Of a stretch of DNA of 57,246 nucleotides, positions 47,955 to 57,246 are shown piece by piece. Origin of the DNA: a virus; IMG/VR virus record IMGVR_UViG_3300020445_000940, positions 1 through 57,246 of that record. One strand, 5' to 3'. Position numbers and translations under genes: made by a program. How positions within the stretch are numbered: the first letter of the stretch is position 1; each line of letters starts with the position of its first letter. A model generated the notes under the pieces. It did no database searches, was not told the origin of the DNA, and saw only the letters and a list, made by a program, of their open reading frames with translations.

Positions 47955-50900
47955 CTATCCAGTTGCAACAACCCTTAATCTTTTTATAATTGGTGGATTA
48001 GTTGAATCTGTTCCTCTCATTCTTATTTTGATTTGGAACGCATTAAAGTCTGCAAGGTCTTTCGCAGAATATTCGTGTTCTATAAAGTCATCTCTTGTAG
48101 TAGATGAGTTAGTAGTAATATCTGGTTGACCATTTGTATTGAAGAAAGTATAACCAACATCATTAAAGTCTGATGAATCATCAGTTCTTAATGTTTTAAA
48201 CATTACATCAATAGTTGATGTTGCTGGTCTGACTGCATCAAATTTTACATTAATCTGATTGGCTGCACTCTTCATTTGAACTTGTCGTGTTAGATATATT
48301 GCTTCTAAACTATCACCCTCTGGTTCAGTTGCTGGAACATACAATGTAGTTGGATAAACATCTGATGAACTTTGAATATTATTAAGTCTATGAGTTACAG
48401 TTGCAATAGATGCTCTATCTAAATCAATAACTGGTGTTAAGTTATCAAACTCTGAAGTCATAGTCAAAGTTAAGAAGAATGATTTAGATGAATTCAATTC
48501 GTTTGTTTCATTAATTGTTGATGTAATCATTCTTGGTACATCAAAATAATAGTTTCTACCTAATACTATTGGTCTAGATGCACTAGTAGATTGTAAATTA
48601 AATGATGTTTGTGTACCGTCAACAGATGTTGCAGTTGTTGTTCTAATGTTTGCAGTAATTTTTGTATTTGGATATTCAACATTACTTACAAGTGGTTTCA
48701 TAACATCCATCATTGCATTTTCAGTTACAACAGTTGTTGAATCACCAAATTTAATACCAGAGGTTGCATTTGAAGCTGTTGTTGCAGTTGCAGTCTGGGT
48801 TGCAAGTGTATTTGCAGTTGTAATTGTATACGAATCAATTCCTACATTTCCGACTGCTGTATGAGTTCTATTAATTTGGTCTAATGGTATTCCATCTATT
48901 TCATATAATTCTATACCAGCACCAGAACTATGTGCAATCGCACCAGTAGGTCTTGTTATACTGGTTACAGCAGAACCAGAAATAGTACCACTAAAGATTT
49001 CATCTTCTCTTATATCACCAGTAGTTGAATCTCTTGGAACTGTAATTTTTAATCTTACTGAACCACTGCCTGGGAAACCAGTATTACTAGTTAATGTTAG
49101 TGAAGTATCAGAGGCACCAAAGGCACCGTTAAGAGTAGTTGAAACTCCAGACGATACACCACTAATTGCAACATTATTTGTTGTTGCATACATATGGTGG
49201 TTTCTATGTGTAACTTTTACTACACCAGAACTTGCAAGTGATTCTAATGAATTTTGTTTTAATGTTCTAGTTTCTACTGAATCATTTGTTAATACTAGAT
49301 TTGATGTTTTACTTGTATCAAATTTTGCACGATAAAGTGAGAACTTAATATCTTCATCTTGATATGCGTTCCAAGTTCTATTGTTTTGAGATTTAAATAA
49401 CACACCCAAATATGGTTGGTCATTAACAATCGTTCCAGTATCAATATCTGCATCACCTAATTTAGAAATCCAAAGTTTATAATCTCTTGAATCTGTTTTC
49501 ACAACCAATGCATATTCACTATGGTCTGCAACATAAATTGGTGATTCAAATTCAAATGTTGTAGCAGTAGTTGCGTTATCTGATAATAATATTTCAGAAG
49601 ACTCTAGTGTTTTAGATGCAAGTGGTAATAATTTCTCAGTTGGATAACCATCTCTCATCTCTCTGATTTGAACAGTTACTGGAACTCTTTCATCTTTTTC
49701 TTGGAAATATAAATCTACTTTTGTAATAAACTCACCACCAACACTATCAACAATAAATGATTGTGCAAGCGGATCCCAAGGCTGTATTAAAGTTCTACCT
49801 CTATGTTGGAAACTTCTTGATTCAAAAACTTCCTCTTGGAATAATTGTCCGTTTCTTGTTCTTGTAACAGTTTCTTCAATAGTGTTTAAGAAACCTCTTG
49901 CAGTATAGATACCCTCTGCATATGTTTCTACACCTTCTAAATTGACATCATCTGCTTCATTAATTCTAGAAGATGTTAATCTGAATTGTCTTTCACCAGT
50001 TTTAAATGCTGGGTTGCCTGGAGCGTTAGGGTCTGGAATACTAAAGACACCACTTATTGAACCAGTAGGGCCTGTTATGAAATTATTACCATCTTCACCT
50101 GGCGGTAATAGTTTTTGTACAGTTCCACTTTCTGGAGTCTGTGTTCTTGTTCCAGTAAATAAATTATATGTAATCTGAAGAACAGAATCTCTAGCAGTGC
50201 CTGGAGTTTCTGCACCAACTGGTGGTACTATTCCGTCAATAGTTGCACTTGGATTTGTTAAATTCTGGAATTGTACAACAGAACAGAATTGTGTTAAATC
50301 AATATTAGTTGTTGCATCTGCATTGAAAAATTCTACACCATATAATCTATGTCCAGCACAAGTATGAATAGGGTCTTCTGCTCTTTCAATCTGAATTCTC
50401 CAAAACTTTTCACCTTGAATGTTAGGGCCAACTACACCCTCAGCTGCAGTTGTAAAGTCATAAGTATAAAATGCATTACTATTTCTTGAGATGTTTATTG
50501 TTGTATGTAATGAGAACTGTCCTACTGTATTAAATCCATATTCAGAATCAGAACTCATAATTTTTGCAACATAATCGTGTGCAGTATCGTTGTTATCGTA
50601 ACCAAATCTAATTTTACCTATGGCAGTCCAGTTTGGAGTTTCTGGTAAAGTGATTGTTGTTAATGTTCCACCAGGCTTACCACCGTCTGGAACACAGAAA
50701 TCACCAATATATTGTCTATCAAAGAAAGGATAAACTCTTGTTTTAGGTTTCATTTTAGATGCTCTAAATGTAACATTTCTAGAACGAATAAATGGAACTA
50801 CATCTTGTCTAATTAATTCATTACCGATAGGTTTATGGTCATTAACTTCAGTTACAAAAGTTCTTGTACCGTTTCTAACTTGGTCTGTTAAAACTAATTC

Positions 50901-53900
50901 CCAAAGACCACCTCGTCCCCAACCAGCACTAGTTTGTCCGATAACACCAGATGAAATAGTTTCCCAAGCATTCCATATAGTACCTAATGCATCTTCACCA
51001 CCAGCGGCTTGTAATATCTGGTCAAAGTTACCCTCTAAGTTAATTACAATTTGTGGAAGTTTATTTACTTCAAACCATTCATCACCAGATGGGTCTAATT
51101 CTAATACACCAACCCAAGCAAAGAAGTATGCAGCTTGAGCACTTTCTACTCTAGTTGCAAACTTGTTTCCAACAGTTTCAACAGAAGTAAATGGTAGCAT
51201 ACATTGGTCACCAATTTTAGAATAACCATCATTTGCTCTTGCAGTAGAATCCTCGTTTTGTTCAATAAGTGCAACATTCTTCATAGAGTATTTTGGTCTT
51301 AGTGTTCTGTTTTCATAATCTATTGCACAACTATAATCTTGGTGAGATACATCACCAGTTTTATGTCCAGTAAAATTATCAACAACAAAACCAGATTTAA
51401 ATCTATCAAATCCGTTTGCATCTAATACTTGGAAGTTTTCTGTTTCTGCTTCTAATAAGTTAAGAGTTGTATAATCTTCTAGTCGTTCTATTCTATTTTC
51501 TAAACGACCAATATCTCTCATTGTAAATCTGTTATTTTTTTGTATTCTTAAAAATATATCTTGTTCTGGTTCTTTGACATAAGGTTGCATTAATACATCA
51601 ACTATTTTCATAGCTTCATTTTCAGATAATGGTTTAGGTGGTTCTGTTATTTCTGTTTCAACATCTAAACCTTCTTTAACTACAAACTGTTTATCTTTAG
51701 TTAAGAAAACACTATCTGTTCTACCTACATAAAAATCTAAATCATATTGAAAGTTAGAATTGTCTTGTGGAATATTTGAAACTATTGAACCAGCTGCAGA
51801 GAAGTTTCTTTGTGCAAAGTTAAATGTATAATCATTTACTCTTTCAGTAGATAAACTTTGTGATGATGTTGTTACAGTAGATATTGTATCATCATTTGCA
51901 ACAGTAGGTCTAAAATCTATTGAGTCGTGTAATAAGAATCTACCTCTAGGTTGTCTTTGTTCTGTGTCTACTCTTGTTGCAAGGTATGTAGGAATTTCTT
52001 TATAATCTATGTTTGAATATGAATCTACATTGAAGAAATCACCAGTACCGTGAGTAAAGTGGTCGCATACAATTAATAATTTACCAATAGGAACATCAAC
52101 ATTTGTTTTTCTGATTATTCTAGAAATATCATAATATGAATCTCTCATACCATCATCTAATACATAATTACTAGTTACTACTGTATCACCAGCAGTAACA
52201 ACAGTAGTTGTACCAGTTGCACCACTTGTTAAACCAGTAAATGTTTCGCCGTCTGAAAAGTTTTTATTAGATAATAAAACATAAAAGAAAGTAGTTGGGC
52301 CTGTGTTAATAAGAGAACCTATTGCACCACTAGTTGTACCTTTTATTCTTTCACCTTTAGTAAATGTTCCACTTGAAACTGTTCCAGTAAATTGTGGAAC
52401 TAATGGGTCGGTAGATGCGTTTGCAGATTCGTATATTGCTCTTATTTTATATACATCAGTTCTACCTAAAGAAATCTCTTTGTGATGTGCAGATGTACCA
52501 TATTGTACACCACCACCTACACCATTGTTATCTACAATAACTAAATGAGCAGGATTGTTTGTTTTGTTTTTTTGTTGTGCAGTAGTTTTTGAAATTGTTG
52601 CAGTCACTTTAACTACACAATCTGAAGATGTTCCGAAAACAGTTGTATCAGTAATTGTTGCAGTTTTAGAATCACCAGCCAATACAGCAGAAGTCATATC
52701 ATCAATATCAATAATATCTCCATCATTACACCCACCAGAACCATCATCTAAAATAGTAATTGCATAATTTGTATTAGATAGTGCATTAAATGTTTCGTTA
52801 GTTCCAGCAGTTATTACTATCTGTCCAGAAGCATTTGATGTAACAATAAATTGTTTCTTAAATGTATAAGAAGTTTGTGATACACCATTGTTGTCCGTAG
52901 TCAACATTGTTTTTGCATATTTCTTAACTGTTTTTCTTAAAAGAATATTTTTGTTTACATCATTAATTTTTGTTCTTGTTCTAATTGCACCAACACTTGT
53001 TACATCAGTAGAAATTAAAACTATATCTGAATTACCAGTACCAGCAGTATCTGGAGTTGTAATACCAGAGTTTACTGGATATGTAGCTGTATTATTTGAT
53101 GCATATGTAATAGTTGCTTTACCATTATATCCGTTAATTGCGTGGTCTTTAAATACAACAGTTCTACTTCCAGAACCACTTAATACTGAACCAGTAGTTG
53201 CAGTGAACGCTCCAGTTGCAGTAAATGTTGCAGTACCACTAGAACGAGTAGTATTAGATGTGTTTACAACTGCACCACCTTGAATACAGAAATAAGTTGC
53301 AGAAGTATTATTTGTTACACTTTCAATAACAATTTTTTCTGTTGCACTAGCAGCACCAGTTGGAACTTCTAAAACATCACCAGCTTTTAATTCGGTATTA
53401 AATAAAGTATTTTGTCCAACTAAAGTATTTGTGTTTCTTGTAAGTGATACTGTACCAGTAAGAGCGAATCTATTTTGCATAGTACAATCAGCACTAAAGT
53501 TTGCTTGATTAGAATCATCATCATTCATAAAGACTTGTCTGACTTGACTAATATCAAATGACTCTATTGCACTAATTGTTAAATCTGTTGTTGTACCATT
53601 TTGGTGTACGAATTCATCTGATTGAGTTGATGCACTTGATTTTGCTTTTTCACCACTTGAGAATATACCATTTACATTTGTAAGATAAACTGCATCTGAA
53701 CTGACAGAGTGAACAAATCCAGTTGCACCAGAATTTGCACCAGTTATTTTTGCCCCAGCAGCAAATTCAGATGAAGTTACTACTCCACTAAAATCAATCT
53801 CTGTAAACATTTTAATATCAAATAATCCAAGATTAAATGTTGAATCATTATCTGCACTATTTGATAAAAAGTCAGTTACTGTGGAATTGTTTGCAGATGA

Positions 53901-55280
53901 GTCAAAACTTCTTACTCTTGCAACACCAATTTTTCCACCGTCTTCTGTTAAAATACTATCTGTTTCTATTCCTCTTCCTGGCCCACCAGTTGTTCCAGTT
54001 ACTTTAGATGCTGTAAAATTATCGTGAAGTGAAACTTCCATAAATGGTTCATCAATAGAACCAGGCGTTTCTGGAGATATGTCTGGAGAACCAAATGCAT
54101 TTTCTACTACGATTGTATTACCAACTTCAACTGGTGTGATTGCGTTATCAACATTATCAGTTGTTCTTGGTTTTCTAATATCTATAAATGTTGGGTGACT
54201 TTTTTCTATTTCATAACCAGCAACATATGCCTTACCAGGCGTTAGATGTAAAGTAAGTAAATCTTCAGATGCTGTATTTCCACTATCAGTAGTAGCACCA
54301 GATTCAAATATTCCATTATTAATACCATCAGATAAAGTTTCTCTTGCATCTGGTTTAAAATCTCTAACAATATAGTGTCCAGATTCGTCATAAGTTCTTC
54401 TTGCAAGTGTTTCACCTAATACTGCATATTCAGTATTTCTTGATGCAGATAAAACATTACCAAGATTTACTCTCATTATTTCTACAAAATTTGTATCATT
54501 AGTATCTGTTAAAGATAATTTAGAAAGTGTTAATGAAACTTTTAATCTATGAGCACCAGCTGCGTTTTCGTTTGATGTACCAGTTGCATTATCATATAAT
54601 GTACTATCTTCTTCTGGAGTTACTAAATCTTCTGTAACTGTAAAACCTATTCTATATGATGGTGTGTTTCCATACTTATCTAAAACTAATGTTTGTTCTG
54701 TAACATTTACAAAAATACCTCTAACAAAATATGTTCCAGCCGCAACTGTTACTGCTGAACCTATTGCAGTTGCATCTGTTGATTGACAAGTTAATGATTC
54801 TTGTCCAGCAATAAATGAACCGACTGCACCGTTAGCTGTTAAGTTTTCACCATTAGAAAATACAAAAGTTTCACCAGTTAAATCTGGATTTAAATATTTT
54901 ACAAATAAAGTGATTGGGTCATCACCACTTGCAGCTGCAGTTCCTACAACTTTTGCAGATACTCCAGATGTTGCACCAGTAATAACTTTATCTACATAAG
55001 ATGAAATATTAGATGTAATGTCTGTGGTATTAAATGTTCCTTGAACTTTAACAGCATAATACTGTTTGTCCATTCCAACTTCACCACCAGATATAATTGC
55101 ACCTTCTTTAAAGATGTTTCTACCCATTTCTTCAACTTGATTTTGAAGTATGGATTGTTGTGTGGTTAGTTCTCTAGCCTGTACTGCAAAGCCAGGTCTA
55201 TATAATACTTTATGAAAATTTTTACTTGTATCAAAATCATCATAATATGGTGATACATTTAGATTTGTTTTTTGTGCCAT
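47955..55280 (-). CDS. Giant virion/baseplate protein with DUF4815 N-terminus
   Basis: At 2441 residues this is the largest protein of the window. The first about 70 residues, with VLYRPGFAVQARELTTQQSILQNQVEEMGRNIFKEG, match the DUF4815 family of T4-like marine phages. The middle has several GATSG/TTSGA modules (VITGATSGVSAKVV, IKGTTSGAIGSLI, FTGLTSGATGTTTV). Near residues 1800-1960, DPLAQSFIVDSVGGEFITKVDLYFQEKD is a conserved baseplate-type domain, followed by a fibre-like C-terminus. It probably forms part of the baseplate or a long tail appendage. Confidence 0.85.
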   Translation of the reverse strand: MAQKTNLNVSPYYDDFDTSKNFHKVLYRPGFAVQARELTTQQSILQNQVEEMGRNIFKEGAIISGGEVGMDKQYYAVKVQGTFNTTDITSNISSYVDKVITGATSGVSAKVVGTAAASGDDPITLFVKYLNPDLTGETFVFSNGENLTANGAVGSFIAGQESLTCQSTDATAIGSAVTVAAGTYFVRGIFVNVTEQTLVLDKYGNTPSYRIGFTVTEDLVTPEEDSTLYDNATGTSNENAAGAHRLKVSLTLSKLSLTDTNDTNFVEIMRVNLGNVLSASRNTEYAVLGETLARRTYDESGHYIVRDFKPDARETLSDGINNGIFESGATTDSGNTASEDLLTLHLTPGKAYVAGYEIEKSHPTFIDIRKPRTTDNVDNAITPVEVGNTIVVENAFGSPDISPETPGSIDEPFMEVSLHDNFTASKVTGTTGGPGRGIETDSILTEDGGKIGVARVRSFDSSANNSTVTDFLSNSADNDSTFNLGLFDIKMFTEIDFSGVVTSSEFAAGAKITGANSGATGFVHSVSSDAVYLTNVNGIFSSGEKAKSSASTQSDEFVHQNGTTTDLTISAIESFDISQVRQVFMNDDDSNQANFSADCTMQNRFALTGTVSLTRNTNTLVGQNTLFNTELKAGDVLEVPTGAASATEKIVIESVTNNTSATYFCIQGGAVVNTSNTTRSSGTATFTATGAFTATTGSVLSGSGSRTVVFKDHAINGYNGKATITYASNNTATYPVNSGITTPDTAGTGNSDIVLISTDVTSVGAIRTRTKINDVNKNILLRKTVKKYAKTMLTTDNNGVSQTSYTFKKQFIVTSNASGQIVITAGTNETFNALSNTNYAITILDDGSGGCNDGDIIDIDDMTSAVLAGDSKTATITDTTVFGTSSDCVVKVTATISKTTAQQKNKTNNPAHLVIVDNNGVGGGVQYGTSAHHKEISLGRTDVYKIRAIYESANASTDPLVPQFTGTVSSGTFTKGERIKGTTSGAIGSLINTGPTTFFYVLLSNKNFSDGETFTGLTSGATGTTTVVTAGDTVVTSNYVLDDGMRDSYYDISRIIRKTNVDVPIGKLLIVCDHFTHGTGDFFNVDSYSNIDYKEIPTYLATRVDTEQRQPRGRFLLHDSIDFRPTVANDDTISTVTTSSQSLSTERVNDYTFNFAQRNFSAAGSIVSNIPQDNSNFQYDLDFYVGRTDSVFLTKDKQFVVKEGLDVETEITEPPKPLSENEAMKIVDVLMQPYVKEPEQDIFLRIQKNNRFTMRDIGRLENRIERLEDYTTLNLLEAETENFQVLDANGFDRFKSGFVVDNFTGHKTGDVSHQDYSCAIDYENRTLRPKYSMKNVALIEQNEDSTARANDGYSKIGDQCMLPFTSVETVGNKFATRVESAQAAYFFAWVGVLELDPSGDEWFEVNKLPQIVINLEGNFDQILQAAGGEDALGTIWNAWETISSGVIGQTSAGWGRGGLWELVLTDQVRNGTRTFVTEVNDHKPIGNELIRQDVVPFIRSRNVTFRASKMKPKTRVYPFFDRQYIGDFCVPDGGKPGGTLTTITLPETPNWTAIGKIRFGYDNNDTAHDYVAKIMSSDSEYGFNTVGQFSLHTTINISRNSNAFYTYDFTTAAEGVVGPNIQGEKFWRIQIERAEDPIHTCAGHRLYGVEFFNADATTNIDLTQFCSVVQFQNLTNPSATIDGIVPPVGAETPGTARDSVLQITYNLFTGTRTQTPESGTVQKLLPPGEDGNNFITGPTGSISGVFSIPDPNAPGNPAFKTGERQFRLTSSRINEADDVNLEGVETYAEGIYTARGFLNTIEETVTRTRNGQLFQEEVFESRSFQHRGRTLIQPWDPLAQSFIVDSVGGEFITKVDLYFQEKDERVPVTVQIREMRDGYPTEKLLPLASKTLESSEILLSDNATTATTFEFESPIYVADHSEYALVVKTDSRDYKLWISKLGDADIDTGTIVNDQPYLGVLFKSQNNRTWNAYQDEDIKFSLYRAKFDTSKTSNLVLTNDSVETRTLKQNSLESLASSGVVKVTHRNHHMYATTNNVAISGVSSGVSTTLNGAFGASDTSLTLTSNTGFPGSGSVRLKITVPRDSTTGDIREDEIFSGTISGSAVTSITRPTGAIAHSSGAGIELYEIDGIPLDQINRTHTAVGNVGIDSYTITTANTLATQTATATTASNATSGIKFGDSTTVVTENAMMDVMKPLVSNVEYPNTKITANIRTTTATSVDGTQTSFNLQSTSASRPIVLGRNYYFDVPRMITSTINETNELNSSKSFFLTLTMTSEFDNLTPVIDLDRASIATVTHRLNNIQSSSDVYPTTLYVPATEPEGDSLEAIYLTRQVQMKSAANQINVKFDAVRPATSTIDVMFKTLRTDDSSDFNDVGYTFFNTNGQPDITTNSSTTRDDFIEHEYSAKDLADFNAFQIKIRMRGTDSTNPPIIKRLRVVATG

Positions 55281-55282
55281 TC

Positions 55283-56800
55283 TTAAAACTCAACTATAAT
55301 TTTTACATCCTCTGTTTGATCAGATGCTCGTGAAATAGGTCTTCTGTTTTCTATATAAATTATGTCCCCACTATCTGGGTGCATTTCTGGGTTTGCATAA
55401 CCACTTGAAAATGCGATACTATCAACAGTTTCAGAACCAGTTGATGATGGAGTGCCAGATGCACTAGAGTCTGCACCAGATACTGCATTTGCACCAGAGA
55501 ATAAAACTGTGTTACTTGCAGTATTAATACCATAATTTGTAAATCTTTCTTGTTGATAATATAAAATCTTATTTGTTGCATCCCATTCAACGACTCTACC
55601 GATTGCTCCAGTAGTTGCTTGAGTTATTTTTTCATCTGCATCAAAATCTCCACTTGGTGAAGGAATATAAATTGCATATGTTTGTCTGGCAGTAGATGCT
55701 GTAAATAATGACGAACTGTTAAATTGAGTAGGATTTTTCATAATACCTACTTGTCTAAAGTCGTTTGCAACAGTAATATCATTACCTTCTTCTTGTTCAA
55801 ACTTTGTATTTAAAATTACATAGTGTCCACCTAATTCTTCAACTGCATCGTGTCCGTGTCCAACTTGAGGTGATATAATTGGAGTTATAGTTCCAGCACT
55901 AGCTGAATTCCAAGTTGATAAAGTACCTCCACTTATTGCTGTTGTTGCACCAGCATTTGTATAAACATTAGTTCCTGCCAAATCTACTGTTGCAAAAGTA
56001 TAATTTGCACCACCAGCTTGTACTGATGATACACCAGTTTCACCAAATCTTGTTATTACATTTGAACTCACAACAACCTTTAAGATTCCACCAGTTCCGT
56101 CTCCAGCAACTTTAACATAATAAGTTCCGTCTGGATATCCACTACCTTGACTTGTTACCAAGAAAGTATCAATAGGAGCACCATTAAAAGGTGCAGAGTC
56201 TGTACTTGTTGTTACTGCACCAGATGATACAGTTGAGTCTGTTGCAACTGCCATAAAGTCAGTTGTTAAAAATTTGTCTACTTGAGTGGTTGTCAATGTG
56301 TACATATATTGTAAATAATAACCACCAACAAATTGTTTTACTGGGGAAGTAAAAGTAGGTTCTGTTGAAAGTGCGATTTTTACTCCAGAAGAATTTAAGT
56401 TATATAAAACTTTGTAAACTCTGTAATCTGAAGTTATGAAAAAATATGTAGAATCAACAAGATTACTTGCACCAGTTTGATTTGAAGGATTAGCTGCACT
56501 AATGTTATGTTCGTACATATCGTAAGTAGTACCAGATGTATATGTTCTTCTAGGAACACCTCTTGATACATCAGAAGATGCAATCGCATTTGCACCTAAC
56601 ATTGAGTCCCATCTATAATTCTCTGATGTAATATCGTCTACTGGACTTGGTGGGGAAGTATCACTTCCACCAGAAGTTCCACTAGTAAAAGGAGTTGATT
56701 TTCCTACAAACATATAATAGTTTTCGTTTGTTTCAGAAAATGATTCCTCAAACTGAGCAGCGTTTGTTTGTCTAAATTTTTCTGTAATAATTGCAGCCAT
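55283..56800 (-). CDS. 8: Baseplate wedge protein gp8-like
   Basis: The 505-residue protein begins MAAIITEKFRQTNAAQFEESFSETNENYYMFVGKSTPF, which fits the gp8 start in marine T4-like phages. YDMYEHNISAANPSNQTGASNLVDSTYFFITSDYRVYKVL and FVGGYYLQYMYTLTTTQVDKFLTTDFMAV are also gp8-type blocks. T4 gp8 is 334 residues; the extra length is in a C-terminal beta-rich part. It precedes the giant protein by 2 bp. Confidence 0.78.
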   Translation of the reverse strand: MAAIITEKFRQTNAAQFEESFSETNENYYMFVGKSTPFTSGTSGGSDTSPPSPVDDITSENYRWDSMLGANAIASSDVSRGVPRRTYTSGTTYDMYEHNISAANPSNQTGASNLVDSTYFFITSDYRVYKVLYNLNSSGVKIALSTEPTFTSPVKQFVGGYYLQYMYTLTTTQVDKFLTTDFMAVATDSTVSSGAVTTSTDSAPFNGAPIDTFLVTSQGSGYPDGTYYVKVAGDGTGGILKVVVSSNVITRFGETGVSSVQAGGANYTFATVDLAGTNVYTNAGATTAISGGTLSTWNSASAGTITPIISPQVGHGHDAVEELGGHYVILNTKFEQEEGNDITVANDFRQVGIMKNPTQFNSSSLFTASTARQTYAIYIPSPSGDFDADEKITQATTGAIGRVVEWDATNKILYYQQERFTNYGINTASNTVLFSGANAVSGADSSASGTPSSTGSETVDSIAFSSGYANPEMHPDSGDIIYIENRRPISRASDQTEDVKIIVEF

Positions 56801-56828
56801 TGTATTTCCTTCTACTATTTAGTCCATC

Positions 56829-57122
56829 TTATGACGGTTCTGTTGGCCAAGTGACTTTATTTACTTTGTCCTCAGTATCTAATCCTTTAGGCAAGTCTCT
56901 TAACTCTTGTCTATAAGTTTTCCAAGCAGTTGTCATAGTTACATCAGAATTTCCCATATAATCAGACTCTGCAAGTTTATTATTTCTTTCCATTCTTAAA
57001 CCAGCAATCGCTCTATCGTAAGCACCTTTTGCCCACTCTACATCTCTTGCTTCAAGTTCTTTTATTTCTGAATCGGTCAAAGGTACTTTTTCACCATTAA
57101 CCATCTTGTGTGTGTACGCCAT
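56829..57122 (-). CDS. Tail assembly chaperone-like protein
   Basis: The 97-residue protein has the pattern R-M-E-RNNKLAESDYMGNSDVTMTTAWKTYRQELRDLPKG ... VNKVTWPTEP, the motif of small phage tail fibre assembly proteins (Phage_tail_APC-like: RN-x-L-L-x-x-SDW ... W-x-x-YRQ-x-LRDLP ... WP-x-x-P). It probably helps fold or trim a fibre protein. It lies between gp8 and another structural gene. Confidence 0.78.
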   Translation of the reverse strand: MAYTHKMVNGEKVPLTDSEIKELEARDVEWAKGAYDRAIAGLRMERNNKLAESDYMGNSDVTMTTAWKTYRQELRDLPKGLDTEDKVNKVTWPTEPS

Positions 57123-57132
57123 TTTTTATCTC

Positions 57133-57246
57133 CTAAATGATTCCATATACTTTAACTTCACCAAATACATTATATCCAGTTGAAGAATGATCCATATTAC
57201 CTCCACCACCACCACCAGTAACTTTAATTTCAAATGATACATCAGT
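57133..57246 (-). CDS. C-terminal end of a structural protein (partial)
   Basis: Only the last 37 codons are in the window. They read TDVSFEIKVTGG, a short Gly run, and end GYNVFGEVKVYGII before the TAG at 57133-57135. The ending resembles the terminal strand of other fibre-like proteins here (compare FTVYGI at 36969-37838). The 5' part lies beyond the right edge. Confidence 0.65.
   Translation of the reverse strand, partial: TDVSFEIKVTGGGGGGNMDHSSTGYNVFGEVKVYGII

Noticed and set aside
49942-53283. Plus-strand frames within the giant DUF4815 gene
   Set aside because: They are hydrophobic antisense shadows of Thr/Ser/Asn-rich coding sequence.

Overview
The window is about 57 kb of a T4-like myovirus genome (Caudoviricetes). 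The evidence is the T4-type genes in recognisable order: clamp loader gp44, sliding clamp gp45, recombination nuclease gp46/gp47, late sigma factor gp55, UvsW, UvsY, and the virion block gp8 ... gp13-gp14-gp15-gp16-gp17-gp18-gp19-gp20-gp21-gp22-gp23. The DNA is strongly AT-rich. Small heat-shock protein, DUF3310, PstS, glutaredoxin, several 2OG-Fe(II) oxygenases and a giant DUF4815 virion protein are typical of marine T4-like phages of cyanobacteria and SAR11. No photosynthesis gene is visible. The low GC and exported lipoprotein genes suggest a Gram-negative marine heterotroph, perhaps an alphaproteobacterium such as Pelagibacter. That host call is inference. I saw no tRNA, rRNA, CRISPR array or insertion sequence.

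Almost every gene is on the minus strand, so transcription runs from high to low coordinates. 57246-42644 holds baseplate and fibre genes: gp8-like, a 2441-residue DUF4815 protein, small structural proteins and two glycine-rich adhesin-like genes. 42630-40688 is a small accessory islet with two oxygenases behind a host-type promoter. 40649-36580 is the neck (gp13, gp14, gp15), a fibre-like protein and the small terminase subunit gp16. 36574-31096 holds three tandem glycine-rich paralogues that separate gp16 from the large terminase subunit gp17. 31105-20231 is packaging, tail and head (gp17, gp18, gp19, gp20, core proteins, gp21, gp22, gp23, a second tail-tube-like protein). One small plus-strand zinc protein lies between gp17 and gp18. 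20193-16091 is recombination (UvsY, UvsW) with two oxygenases. 15969-4591 is one long compact run from gp55 through glutaredoxin, nuclease, gp47, a cargo block (peroxiredoxin, PstS, oxygenases, Mom-like protein), gp46, a DNA methyltransferase and four exported envelope proteins, ending at a bidirectional terminator. 4255-1 holds a DUF932 protein, Hsp20, DUF3310, gp45, gp44 and a partial oxygenase.

Two promoter classes can be read directly. Host sigma70-type promoters (TTGACA and TATAAT with 16-17 bp spacing) precede DUF3310-gp45-gp44, hsp20, DUF932, gp55, uvsY and the islet oxygenases. T4-type late motifs (NATAAATA) precede gp13, gp18, gp20, gp22, gp23, the second tube protein and some fibre genes. 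In three cases the promoter abuts the start codon, so the mRNA should be leaderless or nearly so.

The least ordinary parts are: three 10-nt overlaps in which the end of each glycine-rich gene supplies the start codon of the next gene, including terminase gp17; the four-gene exported cassette with an entericidin-like lipoprotein; a hairpin whose loop is the -35 box of a perfect consensus promoter; a strong plus-strand promoter that can only give antisense RNA; and a plus-strand HNH-derived protein lacking its catalytic histidines.
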